Shown here piece by piece: positions 27,153-36,108 of a stretch of 64,000 bases of DNA (its first letter is position 1; each line of letters starts with the position of its first letter). A program made the translations under genes and the position numbers. Location of the stretch: NCBI RefSeq assembly GCF_900111745.1, contig NZ_FOIJ01000006.1:248001-312000 (forward strand). The letters are read 5' to 3'. Source of the DNA: Stigmatella erecta. GTDB lineage: Bacteria > Myxococcota > Myxococcia > Myxococcales > Myxococcaceae. Under the pieces are notes generated by a model. The model saw only the letters and a list, made by a program, of their open reading frames with translations. It ran no database searches and was not told the origin of the DNA.

Positions 27153-28580
27153 ATGACATGGCGCTGGGGGGCAGTGTTCCTGCTGGGGTTCTTCTGGACA
27201 GGGTGTACGGCCTCGCGGGTGGTGCGATTGGACACGGGCCACGGCGAGCCCATCGTCTACAGCCCGCCCAAGAACGCGAAGCCCATCGAGATTCGCGAGG
27301 AGGAATTCCAGAAGGCGCTCACCCAGCTCGTGCTGGACATGCACTTCTCCCTCCAGTCTCAAAAAGAAGAGCGCCCTCGCTACCGGCTCGTCTCGTGGGA
27401 GGGGGAGGACAGGCAGCGCCCGACACCTGAAGGGAACTACCAGCAGTGGTGCGCCCGGCAGGGGAGCCCCGAGGAGTGCTTCACCCTGCTCGGCGGAGGC
27501 ATGAGCCTGCTGGATGCCAAAGCCCGGCGAGAGCTGGCGCTCAGCTTTGCATGGGACAGCGTGTGGGAAGGCGTGCAGGACTCAGTGAAAGAGACCCTCA
27601 ATCCGTTGGCCTTCAAGGCGATGGTGACCTCGGCCATGGGGGCATACATGCTCCTGCTCGTGATGCCTGAGCCCGTGACGAAGCTGGTGGCACTGGCGCT
27701 CACGACCTACTTCGTCGCGTACCTGGGGTTGGAGGTCTTCTTCGGCATCGTCGACGGCTGGGGGCGCCTGACCGCCGACGCGGAGAAAGCCATTTCCTTC
27801 GAGGAATTGCAGGAAGCAGGGCACCGCTTTGGGAAGGTGATGGGAAAAAACGGAGCACGCGTCATCCTCCTGGCGCTGACGGCGGCGCTGAGCGGAGGGG
27901 CGGCGAACATGGCCTCCAAGGGGCCTCACCTCCCGGGCTTCGCGCGAGCCGCTTTGGCAGCCGAGACACAGGCGGGCATTCAAATGTCCGCTGCCCTGGC
28001 GGGAGGCATCCGCTCCATCTCCGTGGCCGAGGGCATCATGACCGTGGGGCTCGCGCCCCATGCAGTCGCGATGACCGCCAAGGACTCAGCAGGCCGGAGC
28101 ACTGACCACAAAGAGCATGTCCAGGAAAACAGCCCCACGCGTCCCTCCCTGCCGCCCAACCCTCATGCCAAGCCAGGTGGAAAAAGAACCGAGCTATCCC
28201 CTTCCGATGACGCACCCACGAAACGGTCCATTCTCCGTGAAAATGAGGCTGCGGATCTCCTGGCCCGGAATGGGTACCAGGTCAGACAGAACCCTCCAGT
28301 GCCGGGCCGGCGCAACCCGGACTTCGAGATTGAAGGCAGAATCTTCGACAACTACGCCCCAAGTACGGACAGCCCGCGGAACATTTGGTCGGAGCTCAAC
28401 TTAAACAAGGTCAATCCGGTGGGGAGGCCCCGCCAAGCGGATCGGATCGTCCTCGACCTGCGCGATAGCCCTGTGGACATGAAGGCGCTCACCCGGCAGT
28501 TCAGAGATTGGCCGATGCCCAATCTCAGAGAAGTTCTCGTCATCTCCAAGGACGGCAAAATCGTTCCGTTCTGGCCTTGA
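27153..28580 (+). CDS. SitA-like lipoprotein toxin with CdiA-type tRNase C terminus
   Basis: A 475-aa lipoprotein (lipobox TGC, Cys18) whose N terminus, TASRVVRLDTGHGEPIVYSP, is that of the Myxococcus paralogous lipoprotein family to which the SitA swarm-inhibition toxins belong. Those are passed between kin by outer-membrane exchange. A hydrophobic central region (residues about 140-200) precedes a linker. The last 115 residues (RSILRENEAADLLARNGY, RRNPDFEIEGRIFDNYAPS, QADRIVLDLRDSP) match the tRNA-nuclease C-terminal domain of contact-dependent inhibition CdiA toxins. GGGAGGA precedes the ATG. The adjacent gene is its likely immunity factor. Family calls are from memory, not a search. Confidence 0.8.
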   Translation: MTWRWGAVFLLGFFWTGCTASRVVRLDTGHGEPIVYSPPKNAKPIEIREEEFQKALTQLVLDMHFSLQSQKEERPRYRLVSWEGEDRQRPTPEGNYQQWCARQGSPEECFTLLGGGMSLLDAKARRELALSFAWDSVWEGVQDSVKETLNPLAFKAMVTSAMGAYMLLLVMPEPVTKLVALALTTYFVAYLGLEVFFGIVDGWGRLTADAEKAISFEELQEAGHRFGKVMGKNGARVILLALTAALSGGAANMASKGPHLPGFARAALAAETQAGIQMSAALAGGIRSISVAEGIMTVGLAPHAVAMTAKDSAGRSTDHKEHVQENSPTRPSLPPNPHAKPGGKRTELSPSDDAPTKRSILRENEAADLLARNGYQVRQNPPVPGRRNPDFEIEGRIFDNYAPSTDSPRNIWSELNLNKVNPVGRPRQADRIVLDLRDSPVDMKALTRQFRDWPMPNLREVLVISKDGKIVPFWP

Positions 28581-28599
28581 ATTCCCCTGAAGGAACTCC

Positions 28600-29064
28600 A
28601 TGTCTCTCGATTATCGCTTCAGCATCGCCTCCGCATTGGAGGCTCAGGAGCTCCTGAAACTGGCCCTGGCGGAGCTGCACTTGACGCCCGAAGAAAGGCT
28701 CACATCAGAAGGCGAGCCCATGGAAACCCAGGGGCCTGGCTTTCTCGTGAGCGCAGGCCCCACCTCTGCCTTGGAGAAGGCAATTCTCCAGGAAGGACTG
28801 AGCATCGAGCCCACGGCGGCGCTCTCTTTCTCCATCGACAAGTTCTCGGACAGGGCGCGGGCTGTCACCGCCATGCTCCAAGCAGGGCTGGCGGTGCTGC
28901 GTCATGTTCCGGGTGACGCGGGCCTCGTCTTCAACGGGGAGACCGTCCTGCTCCTGCGGCAGGGCGGGCACCTCTTTCTGGATGCACGCACCGGCCTCTG
29001 GACTCCAGAGCGGCTGAAGCTGGTGAACATGCCCTACACGCAGAAGGATTTCCCCGTGTTGTAA
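28600..29064 (+). CDS. Probable immunity protein for the Sit-like toxin
   Basis: A 154-aa soluble protein without signal peptide, starting 19 bp after the toxin gene with GAAGGA upstream of the ATG. Toxin-immunity adjacency and small cytoplasmic size are as expected for SitI immunity proteins. The layout (MSLDYRFSIASALEAQELL at the N terminus, then GDAGLVFNGETVLLLRQGG) looks like the SitI3-type family. It should bind and block the nuclease domain. The call rests mainly on position. Confidence 0.72.
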   Translation: MSLDYRFSIASALEAQELLKLALAELHLTPEERLTSEGEPMETQGPGFLVSAGPTSALEKAILQEGLSIEPTAALSFSIDKFSDRARAVTAMLQAGLAVLRHVPGDAGLVFNGETVLLLRQGGHLFLDARTGLWTPERLKLVNMPYTQKDFPVL

Positions 29065-29101
29065 GGCGCGCATTTCCCGCCCTTCACACGAACCCCGGCG
29101 C

Positions 29102-30094
29102 TCAGGGCAACGTGAGCAGCTCGTAGCCCTGTTCGGTGACGACGAGCATGTGCTCGAACTGGGCGCTGCGGCTGCCGTCGGCGGTGACCGCCGTCCAGCC
29201 ATCGTCCCAGGAGCGGTGCTGCCAGTGGCCGAGGTTGATCATCGGCTCCACGGTGAATGTCATGCCCGGCTGCATGATCGTGTTGGCATCCTCCTCGTAA
29301 TAGTGAGGAATCTGCAGCGGGCTGTGGAACTTCTCGCCGATGCCGTGGCCGCAGTAAGCCCGCACCACGCTCATGCCGTTCTTCGTGGCGTGGGTCTCGA
29401 TGGCGCGGCCGATGTCGTTGATGGGCCGCCCGGGCTTCACCGCCTGGAGCCCCACGTCCAGGCACTCGCGCGCCACGCGCACCAGGCGCTCGGAGTCCGG
29501 ATCCACCTTCCCCACGCAGTAGGTGGCCGAGCAGTCCCCGTGGACGCCCTCCAGGAAGATGGTGATGTCCAGGTTGACGATGTCGCCGTCTTCCAGCGGC
29601 CGGCTGTCCGGGATGCCGTGGCAGATGACCTCGTTGACCGAGGTGCACAGCGACTTGGGAAAGCCGTGGTAGTTGAGCGTGCTCGGGTAGCCGCCCAGCT
29701 GGATGTACGCCTCGTGGGCGATGGCGTCGAGCTCGTCGGTGGTGATGCCCGGGCGCAGGGCCGCGGCGGTGGTCTGCAGCACCTGGGCGGCCGCCTTGCC
29801 CGCGCGGCGCATGCGGGCGATGACCTCCGGGCTCTTCACGTCGGCCATCTCCCCCCGGCCCGGCCGGCCCGTCTCCGCGTAGTCCGGGCGGGGAATGTGC
29901 GCGGGCACCGCGCGGCGGGGGCTGATGAGGCCCGGGCGGATGCCCCGGCGCTGGGCATTGCCGCCCAGCTTGCGCGCCTCGGCGGCGTCTGCGCCCCGGT
30001 GGCACTTCTTGTATTTGGAGCCGCTGCCACACCAGCAGACCTCGTTGGGGGCGGGGAGAACGGCGGGCGGCTGGCGAACGGCTTGAGTATTCAT
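29102..30094 (-). CDS. map: Methionine aminopeptidase with SEC-C zinc motif
   Basis: A 330-aa type I methionine aminopeptidase that removes the initiator Met from nascent proteins. Residues 17-34 form an SEC-C type zinc motif (VCWCGSGSKYKKCH) that can dock on ribosomes or nucleic acid. The pita-bread catalytic domain has the expected metal ligands in VNLDIT, HGDCSATY, CGHGIGEKFH, FTVEPM and FEH. Long N-terminal zinc extensions occur in a subset of bacterial MetAPs. Confidence 0.94.
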   Translation of the reverse strand: MNTQAVRQPPAVLPAPNEVCWCGSGSKYKKCHRGADAAEARKLGGNAQRRGIRPGLISPRRAVPAHIPRPDYAETGRPGRGEMADVKSPEVIARMRRAGKAAAQVLQTTAAALRPGITTDELDAIAHEAYIQLGGYPSTLNYHGFPKSLCTSVNEVICHGIPDSRPLEDGDIVNLDITIFLEGVHGDCSATYCVGKVDPDSERLVRVARECLDVGLQAVKPGRPINDIGRAIETHATKNGMSVVRAYCGHGIGEKFHSPLQIPHYYEEDANTIMQPGMTFTVEPMINLGHWQHRSWDDGWTAVTADGSRSAQFEHMLVVTEQGYELLTLP

Positions 30095-30172
30095 CGATGC
30101 TGTCTATAACCCGTGAGCCCTGGGGGACGCACGGGCCTTGATCGGTGAGCAGCCCTCCGGCCAGGCCCCCTC

Positions 30173-30688
30173 CTACCTTCCCCCCACGCCGGGGACGGTG
30201 CTCCCGCAGAACTTGACGCTCACCTCTCCCTCCACGGAGACCTGGGAGCTGATGCCGCGCAGCCGCACCTTGCCCAGTGCCCCCACCTCCGGGGGCGTCT
30301 CGACGAACTCCACCAGGCCCGACACGACCAGGGAGCTGTCCGGCTGCCCATTCCGGTAAACCACGGCGCTCAGGATGTTCTGGAGGGACAACGGCTCGGT
30401 GTGCACGGTCCACGGGCCGGCGAGCGTGAAGTCCCGCCGCCCTTCCGTGAGCGCTCCCAGGTCGCCGCAATCCAGCTGCGCCTCCGAGATCTGAATGAGC
30501 GTGTTGTCCGGGACATCGGGGTCCTCGAAGCCATAGGCAATCGCGGACACGGCCGTGAAGGGCTGCCCCCGCACGGTGCCGCTCAGCGGCACGGCGGCCA
30601 CGGGGGTGTGCGCTTCATTCTCCCCCCCGCAGGCCATGACGACGAGGGACAGCAGGGCCGCGGAGCCCACGCGCGCGCAAATGTGCAT
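30173..30688 (-). CDS. Hypothetical lipoprotein
   Basis: A 171-aa lipoprotein with signal peptide and lipobox MAC (about residue 20), followed by a beta-rich domain with a few cysteines. I recognise no family. The start at 30688 is the first Met that gives a proper signal peptide and has AAGGTG upstream. It is divergent from the 5'-nucleotidase gene. Confidence 0.75.
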   Translation of the reverse strand: MHICARVGSAALLSLVVMACGGENEAHTPVAAVPLSGTVRGQPFTAVSAIAYGFEDPDVPDNTLIQISEAQLDCGDLGALTEGRRDFTLAGPWTVHTEPLSLQNILSAVVYRNGQPDSSLVVSGLVEFVETPPEVGALGKVRLRGISSQVSVEGEVSVKFCGSTVPGVGGR

Positions 30689-30794
30689 GGCCTGACACCT
30701 TAACAAAGAAGCTGTTCTTCTCTGGGGGGAAAGCCTCCGTCCGTGGCCGGCTCGTGGCTCGACATTCGCGCCGGGGCAGGGCAGGAAAGCAGGC

Positions 30795-32288
30795 ATGAGC
30801 GGCCACTTCACAGCCCCCCCTCCCGAACGCGGCATCTTCTGCAACCGCACCCTCAACATGAGGGCCATCAAGGCCATTGGCTACGACATGGATTACACGC
30901 TCATCCACTACCGGGTGGAGGAGTGGGAGCGCCGGGCGTACGAGTACATCCGCGAGGGGCTGCTGGCGCAGAACTGGCCCGTGGGGCACCTGGCGTTCGA
31001 TCCGGCGCTGGTCATCCGCGGCCTCATCATCGACACGGAGAAGGGCAACCTGCTCAAGGCCAACCGCTTCGGCTTCGTGAAGAAGGCGCTCCACGGCACG
31101 CGCCCCATGGGCTTCGAGGCCCAGCGCACCGAGTATGCCCGCACCATCATCGACCTGTCCGAGCGGCGGTGGATGTTCCTCAACACCCTCTTCTCGCTGT
31201 CCGAGGCGTGCATCTACGCCCAGCTCGTGGACCTGCTGGATGACGGCAAGCTGCCGGGCCCCATGGGCTACAGCGACCTCTACGACATCGTCCGCCGCAC
31301 CCTGGACGCGGCCCACATGGCGGGCCGGCTCAAGGCGGAGATCATCGCCGACCCCGGGCGCTACGTGCTGCCGGACCCCGAGACGGCGCTGGCGCTGCTG
31401 GACCAGCGCCACGCGGGCAAGAAGCTCCTGCTCATCACCAACAGCGAGTGGGCCTACTCCCTGCCGATGATGCACGCGGCGTTGGACCCCTACCTCCCCT
31501 CGGGCATGACGTGGCGCGAGCTGTTCGACGTCGTCATCGTCAGCGCGCGCAAGCCCGAGTTCTTCACCACGCGCTCGCCGCTGTTCGAGGTGGTGGACAC
31601 CGGCGGCGGCGAGGCGCTGCTGCGGCCGAACTCGGGCGCGCTCAAGCCGCGCACGCCCTACTTCGGCGGCAGCGCGGTGGAGCTGGAGCGGCACCTGGGG
31701 CTGAGCGGGGATGAAATCCTCTACGTGGGCGACCACATGTTCGGCGACGTGCACGTGACGAAGAACGTGCTGCGCTGGCGCACCGCGCTCATCCTCCGCG
31801 AGCTGGAGGACGAGGTGCAGGCCATCGCCGCCTTCCGCGCCACCGAGGCGCGGCTGGCCGAGCGCATGGTGCTCAAGGAGCAGCTGGAGGCCGAGTCCTG
31901 CCAGCTCCGGCTGGAGCTGCAGCGGCGCCGGGCCCACTACGGCCCGCGCTCGCAGATGCCCGAGGACGAGCTGCTCTCCCGGCTGGGCGCCATCCGCATG
32001 CAGCTGGAGGCGCTGGACGCGGAGCTCGGCCCCATGGCGCGCGCCGCCAGCGAGCTGTCCAACCCGCACTGGGGCCTGCTCACCCGCGCCGGCAACGACA
32101 AGAGCCACCTGGCCCGCCAGGTGGAGCGCTACGCGGACATCTACACCTCGCGCGTGTCGAACTTCCTGTTCGCCAGCCCCTTCGTCTACCTGCGCAGCCC
32201 CCGGGGCAGCCTGCCGCATGATCCGATGATCCCCGGCGGGACCCCCGTCTTCCCCTCCACGGACGCGACCACCGGCACCACCCCGTGA
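30795..32288 (+). CDS. HAD-superfamily 5'-nucleotidase
   Basis: A 497-aa HAD hydrolase of the cytosolic purine 5'-nucleotidase (NT5C2-like, HAD-IG) family. The catalytic motif is YDMDYTL with nucleophile Asp31 and Asp33; later motifs LLLITNSEW (motif II) and ILYVGDHMFGD (motif IV) are present. A helical, Glu/Arg-rich segment near residues 335-400 is probably a coiled coil. It should dephosphorylate IMP/GMP-type nucleotides in the cytoplasm. Confidence 0.92.
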   Translation: MSGHFTAPPPERGIFCNRTLNMRAIKAIGYDMDYTLIHYRVEEWERRAYEYIREGLLAQNWPVGHLAFDPALVIRGLIIDTEKGNLLKANRFGFVKKALHGTRPMGFEAQRTEYARTIIDLSERRWMFLNTLFSLSEACIYAQLVDLLDDGKLPGPMGYSDLYDIVRRTLDAAHMAGRLKAEIIADPGRYVLPDPETALALLDQRHAGKKLLLITNSEWAYSLPMMHAALDPYLPSGMTWRELFDVVIVSARKPEFFTTRSPLFEVVDTGGGEALLRPNSGALKPRTPYFGGSAVELERHLGLSGDEILYVGDHMFGDVHVTKNVLRWRTALILRELEDEVQAIAAFRATEARLAERMVLKEQLEAESCQLRLELQRRRAHYGPRSQMPEDELLSRLGAIRMQLEALDAELGPMARAASELSNPHWGLLTRAGNDKSHLARQVERYADIYTSRVSNFLFASPFVYLRSPRGSLPHDPMIPGGTPVFPSTDATTGTTP

Positions 32289-32385
32289 CACCCCCGCTAA
32301 GGCTCTGAAAGAACTGGGCTTTTCCTGAAGCCTGGCCGCTGAGGAGGCAACCAGACAGGGGGGGCGGGCCCCCCGTCCCAGGGGC

Positions 32386-32892
32386 ATGTCAGACGTCCCT
32401 AGTATTTGTTGTCCCGTGAGCCAGTCGACCTCTCAGAAGACGAAGCACGTCATCGAACAGCGCAACCTGCTGGGCGGTAGCGACCTCGTTCCGATCCTGA
32501 AAGCGGGCAAGGGCAAGAAGGCGCGCCAGTTCCACATCGCCTCGGAGGGGCGGGTGGGGTTCGCGGTAGCGCTGGCCCTGGTGGTGGAGCACGGGCGGCA
32601 AAAGGCGAAGGAGACGGGCATCACCTCGATGACCCGCTGCCCGCGCTGCAACCACGAGGGCCCCACGGCCCAGGACTTCGGCTACCGCATCATCCGCGGC
32701 GAGCGCCGTCCTCAGTCGTGGTGCCGGGGCTGCCGCTCGCAGGGGCTCACGGCCCCCACCCCCGCGCCCCTCAAGTGGTCCACGGGCGGCGACGGGAATA
32801 CGGCCGCCGGGGGCACCCTGGAGGACGGCTGGCTCTTCCCGCCCGAGACGCTGCGGGCCAAGCCGCGCAAATCCAAGAAGCGCCAGGGCTGA
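32386..32892 (+). CDS. Zinc-ribbon hypothetical protein
   Basis: A protein of up to 168 aa with a four-Cys zinc ribbon (Cys85, Cys88, Cys113, Cys116: CPRC and CRGC) and a very basic tail (KPRKSKKRQG), which suggests nucleic-acid binding. The start is uncertain: the ATG at 32386 follows CAGGGG, while the GTG at 32416 (VSQSTSQKTK) begins where the sequence looks more conserved. It sits ahead of two small basic proteins on the same strand. Confidence 0.7.
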   Translation: MSDVPSICCPVSQSTSQKTKHVIEQRNLLGGSDLVPILKAGKGKKARQFHIASEGRVGFAVALALVVEHGRQKAKETGITSMTRCPRCNHEGPTAQDFGYRIIRGERRPQSWCRGCRSQGLTAPTPAPLKWSTGGDGNTAAGGTLEDGWLFPPETLRAKPRKSKKRQG

Positions 32893-32994
32893 TCGCCTCC
32901 CCGCCCGTCCACCGGGGGCGCATCCCACGCGCCCCTTGCCGGACTCCACAAGGCCCGGGGCCGTCCCTACCTCTCATTGAAAGGGAGGCACTCA

Positions 32995-33291
32995 ATGGCG
33001 GTACGGACAAAACTGGCCGGCATCAAGAACCCGCAGTCCGTGGATGCACGGGCGGCACAACCCAGTCAGCAAGCCAGCAAGGGCAAGAAGACGCTGCCAA
33101 GGGATGAGGCGGCGATGCTGCGCCGGGAGAAAGCGCTCGCGCGGGTGACGCTGGGGCCTGCGGCGGAGATCCACGAGCCCAAGAGCCACCGGCGGGCCAC
33201 GCTGGTCCAGGGACGCAAGAAGGCCCCCAGCCAGATGGGCATCAAGCGCGCCGGCGGCCCCGCGGACCGAAGCCTCCTCCACGGCGGGTAA
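32995..33291 (+). CDS. Small basic hypothetical protein
   Basis: A 98-aa Lys/Arg-rich protein without Cys or hydrophobic helices, probably cytoplasmic and nucleic-acid associated. A strong AAGGGAGG site precedes the ATG at 32995. Its C terminus (KKAPSQMGIKRAGGPADRSLL) shares flavour with the next small basic protein. No family recognised. Confidence 0.7.
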   Translation: MAVRTKLAGIKNPQSVDARAAQPSQQASKGKKTLPRDEAAMLRREKALARVTLGPAAEIHEPKSHRRATLVQGRKKAPSQMGIKRAGGPADRSLLHGG

Positions 33292-33322
33292 GCGCAGTCC
33301 GAACCCTGCCCCGGAGGGGCCG

Positions 33323-33700
33323 ATGCCCGAGAAACCCCAGGCCTTCCGCGCGAAGCGTGCCAAGCGGCGCGGCACGATGCTGACGCTCAAGCCCTCTGAC
33401 ATTCACACGGCCGGGGGCATGAGCGCCCACCACGCCAAGAAGCGCGGAGGCCAGGATCCGGGGCAGATGGGCTTCGTGGACCGCACGGTCAGTGCCTGCC
33501 ATCCGCCCGGCCAGGGGCTGACGGCCCGAAGCCTCAAGCTGCCCGTGCCGGGGCGGGGCAGCAGCCTCTCCCGCAGGAAGACGCTGCCCGCCGAGGCGGC
33601 CGCGGGGTACCGCAAGGAGGGCTCGCCCAAGCACACCCGGGGCCGGGGAGATGCCCCGGCCCTCCGGGCGAGCAAGAAGCTCACGCGGCGCGGGCGGTAG
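33323..33700 (+). CDS. Small basic hypothetical protein
   Basis: A 125-aa strongly basic protein (FRAKRAKRRGTM near the N terminus, KKLTRRGR at the end), 31 bp after the previous small basic gene and probably cotranscribed. The composition suggests binding to DNA, RNA or polyphosphate. No family recognised and no catalytic motif visible. Confidence 0.65.
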   Translation: MPEKPQAFRAKRAKRRGTMLTLKPSDIHTAGGMSAHHAKKRGGQDPGQMGFVDRTVSACHPPGQGLTARSLKLPVPGRGSSLSRRKTLPAEAAAGYRKEGSPKHTRGRGDAPALRASKKLTRRGR

Positions 33701-33721
33701 TCCGCCGCCCGGGGCCCTGGC

Positions 33722-34291
33722 TCACTGCAGGGGCGCGGGGGCGGGTTCCTGCTCGAAGGAGCCGGGGAACTTGGTGCGCATCGTGCCGATGCGCTTGTGG
33801 TTGAGCTCGATGCGCTTCTCCAGGCGCTCCACCTCGGCGGTGTCTCCCCGCCGCTGCGCTTCCTGGCGCTCGCGCTCCAGACGCGCCTGGTCCTCGCCCA
33901 GCCGCTGGGCGACGCGCGCCATGGACCTGCCCATCCACGGCATCGCCCTCACCTGCTGCTCTGGAGGCTCCGGGGCTGTCTCCTGGCGCGGGAACTCCAC
34001 CGGGGCCGAAGAGGGAGCCTCGGCCCGGGGCGGCGGGGGCACCGCGGCGACGGCGGCGGGGGGCACGTCCACGGACGGGGGCGGCACCGGCGGAGGGCGG
34101 ACCGCGACGGGCCTGGGCGCAGGTCTCGGGGCAGGCACGGCGGGCGCTGCCTGCGGAAGGGCTGGGCGCGGGGCGGAGGAGACGCCCACCTCCGGCAAGG
34201 GGGCCTCGGGCCACAGGGCGGTGGCCACCACCGCCGCGACGAGCAGCACGGCGCCAACCACCGGCAGGAAGAGGTGCGGAGCGAGTCTCAT
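33722..34291 (-). CDS. Membrane-anchored Pro-rich protein with coiled coil
   Basis: A 189-aa protein: one N-terminal transmembrane helix (LFLPVVGAVLLVAAVVATAL), a long Pro/Ala-rich linker (residues about 32-110), and a charged helical C-terminal part (ARLERERQEAQRRGDTAEV) likely to form a coiled coil. No family recognised. The ATG at 34291 is chosen as the Met directly before the membrane helix. Confidence 0.65.
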   Translation of the reverse strand: MRLAPHLFLPVVGAVLLVAAVVATALWPEAPLPEVGVSSAPRPALPQAAPAVPAPRPAPRPVAVRPPPVPPPSVDVPPAAVAAVPPPPRAEAPSSAPVEFPRQETAPEPPEQQVRAMPWMGRSMARVAQRLGEDQARLERERQEAQRRGDTAEVERLEKRIELNHKRIGTMRTKFPGSFEQEPAPAPLQ

Positions 34292-34396
34292 GAGGCAGGT
34301 GCCCCGCAGCTTACCCCCGAACGGCACGGCGGGGCACTTCGCCCGGCCCCGGGTGGCTGGCCGGGTGCTCCGAGGGCGGCGGACCGGGCCGTGGGC

Positions 34397-35977
34397 TCAG
34401 GCCGTCCCCTCGGCCTCGCTCTCGTGGAACGCGGCCTCCACCTCCGCGCCCAGCGGGTAGAGAACGAGGTGCCGCAGCGGCTCGCTGCCCAGGCTCACCG
34501 TCTCCAGGTGGTAGCGGCTGACCAGGCGGTGCTGCAGCTTGCGCAGCCGGGGAGGCCGTGGCGCCAGGGCCACGGAGACGCCTTCGTTCAGCACGCGCTG
34601 GATGGCGTGCTCCGCCTCCGCCACGGCCTCGCGCACCTGCTCCTCGTCCACGCCCTCCACGAGCATGAACACCCCGCGCAGCACCCGCCGCAGCTCCGCG
34701 GAGCTGTTGCGCTTCACCATCTCCACGCGCGCCCCGGTGCGCTCCACCACGCGCCGCATCTTCGGGTCGTTCGCCCGCGAGCGCAGCGTCAGGATGAGGT
34801 CCGCCGACTCCAGCCGCCCCACCACGCGCGTCTCCACCTTCAGCTCCCGCAGCACCCGGTCCATCAAGTCCCGGCTCACCCCGTGCGCGAAGAGGCGCAG
34901 GGGCCCCGGCGGGGCGGCGGGCGCGGCGGGGGCCGCCTTGGAGCGGGGCGGGGGCAGCGGGGCGCCGGCGTGCGGCACCGCCTCCACGCGCACCTCGCCC
35001 CCGGTGAGCAGCCGCCGCTCGCCGCCCACCTCGCTCCCGGCGAGCAGCCGGTCCACCGCCTCCGCCGTGTTCAGGTGCACGAGCACCTCGTCCCGGCCCA
35101 CCATCTGCACCACCAGGTCGAAGGTGGGCGGCGCCTTGCGCTCGCTGACCGTCTTCTGCGTGTTGCGCCGGCGCGCCTCCTCGTCGCTCAGCGTCACCGT
35201 GTGCACCCCGCCCACGAGGTCCGACAGGGTGGGGTTGAGCACCAGGTTCTCCAGCGTGTTGCCGTGCGCGGTCGCCACGAGCTGCACCCCGCGCTCGGCG
35301 ATGGTGCGCGCCGCGGTGGCCTCCGCCGAGGTGCCAATCTCGTCGACGATGATGGCCTCGGGCATGTGGTTCTCCACCGCCTCGATCATCACGTCGTGCT
35401 GCCGGTCGGGCCGGGACACCTGCATGCGGCGCGCGTGGCCGATGCCCGGGTGGGGAATGTCCCCGTCCCCGCCAATCTCGTTGGAGGTGTCCACCACCAT
35501 CACCCGCTTGCGCAAGTCGTCGGCGAGCACCCGCGCCACCTCGCGCAGCTTCGTCGTCTTGCCCACGCCGGGCCGGCCCAGGAGCAGCACGTTGCGCCCG
35601 GAGGCGATGAGGTCCTTGAGCATGTCGATGGTGCCGAACACCGCCCGGCCCACCCGCAGCGTGAGCCCCACCACGCGCCCCTTGCGGTTGCGGATGGCGG
35701 AGACCCGGTGGAGCGTGCGCTCGATGCCGGCGCGGTTGTCCTCGCCCGGGGGGCCCACCTGGGCCAGCACGTGCTCCAGGTCCGCCTGCGCCACGGGCTC
35801 CTCGCGCAGCCGCACGGAGCCCTGGACGAGCCGGGCCTCGGGCGGGCGGCCCAGGTCCATCACCACTTCCAGCACTTCTCCGGGCGTCAGCCCGCGCACC
35901 GCCTCTTGCAGCGGGGAGGGCAGGACACCCACCAACAGCAGGAAGTCATCATCGGGCTCGGCGCGCGTCGGGTTCAT
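34397..35977 (-). CDS. R3H-domain P-loop ATPase (SpoIIIAA/Ycf45-like)
   Basis: A 526-aa ATPase related to SpoIIIAA and plastid Ycf45. Walker A GRPGVGKTT is at residues 134-142 and a Walker B-like AIIVDEIGT follows; the ASCE core is followed by a linker rich in Ala/Pro and a C-terminal R3H region (HRLVSRYHLETVSLG) that binds single-stranded nucleic acid. Function in bacteria is not well established. The ATG at 35977 excludes a Pro-rich leader. Confidence 0.88.
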   Translation of the reverse strand: MNPTRAEPDDDFLLLVGVLPSPLQEAVRGLTPGEVLEVVMDLGRPPEARLVQGSVRLREEPVAQADLEHVLAQVGPPGEDNRAGIERTLHRVSAIRNRKGRVVGLTLRVGRAVFGTIDMLKDLIASGRNVLLLGRPGVGKTTKLREVARVLADDLRKRVMVVDTSNEIGGDGDIPHPGIGHARRMQVSRPDRQHDVMIEAVENHMPEAIIVDEIGTSAEATAARTIAERGVQLVATAHGNTLENLVLNPTLSDLVGGVHTVTLSDEEARRRNTQKTVSERKAPPTFDLVVQMVGRDEVLVHLNTAEAVDRLLAGSEVGGERRLLTGGEVRVEAVPHAGAPLPPPRSKAAPAAPAAPPGPLRLFAHGVSRDLMDRVLRELKVETRVVGRLESADLILTLRSRANDPKMRRVVERTGARVEMVKRNSSAELRRVLRGVFMLVEGVDEEQVREAVAEAEHAIQRVLNEGVSVALAPRPPRLRKLQHRLVSRYHLETVSLGSEPLRHLVLYPLGAEVEAAFHESEAEGTA

Positions 35978-36108
35978 AGGGCGTGGCTCTTGGCCTGGGG
36001 GGAAAGATGGAGCCGGCGGGGGTGGCATGCATACGCCCGTTTCCGGAGGAGGCAAGCAGGCACGGGCCGGGCCATAATGGGCGCCCCTCCTTCCTGGCCC
36101 CAGGTCCC

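Noticed and set aside
30706-30719. Short inverted repeat aagaa-gctg-ttctt between divergent genes, as an operator
   Set aside because: Only 5-bp arms; too weak without comparative data.
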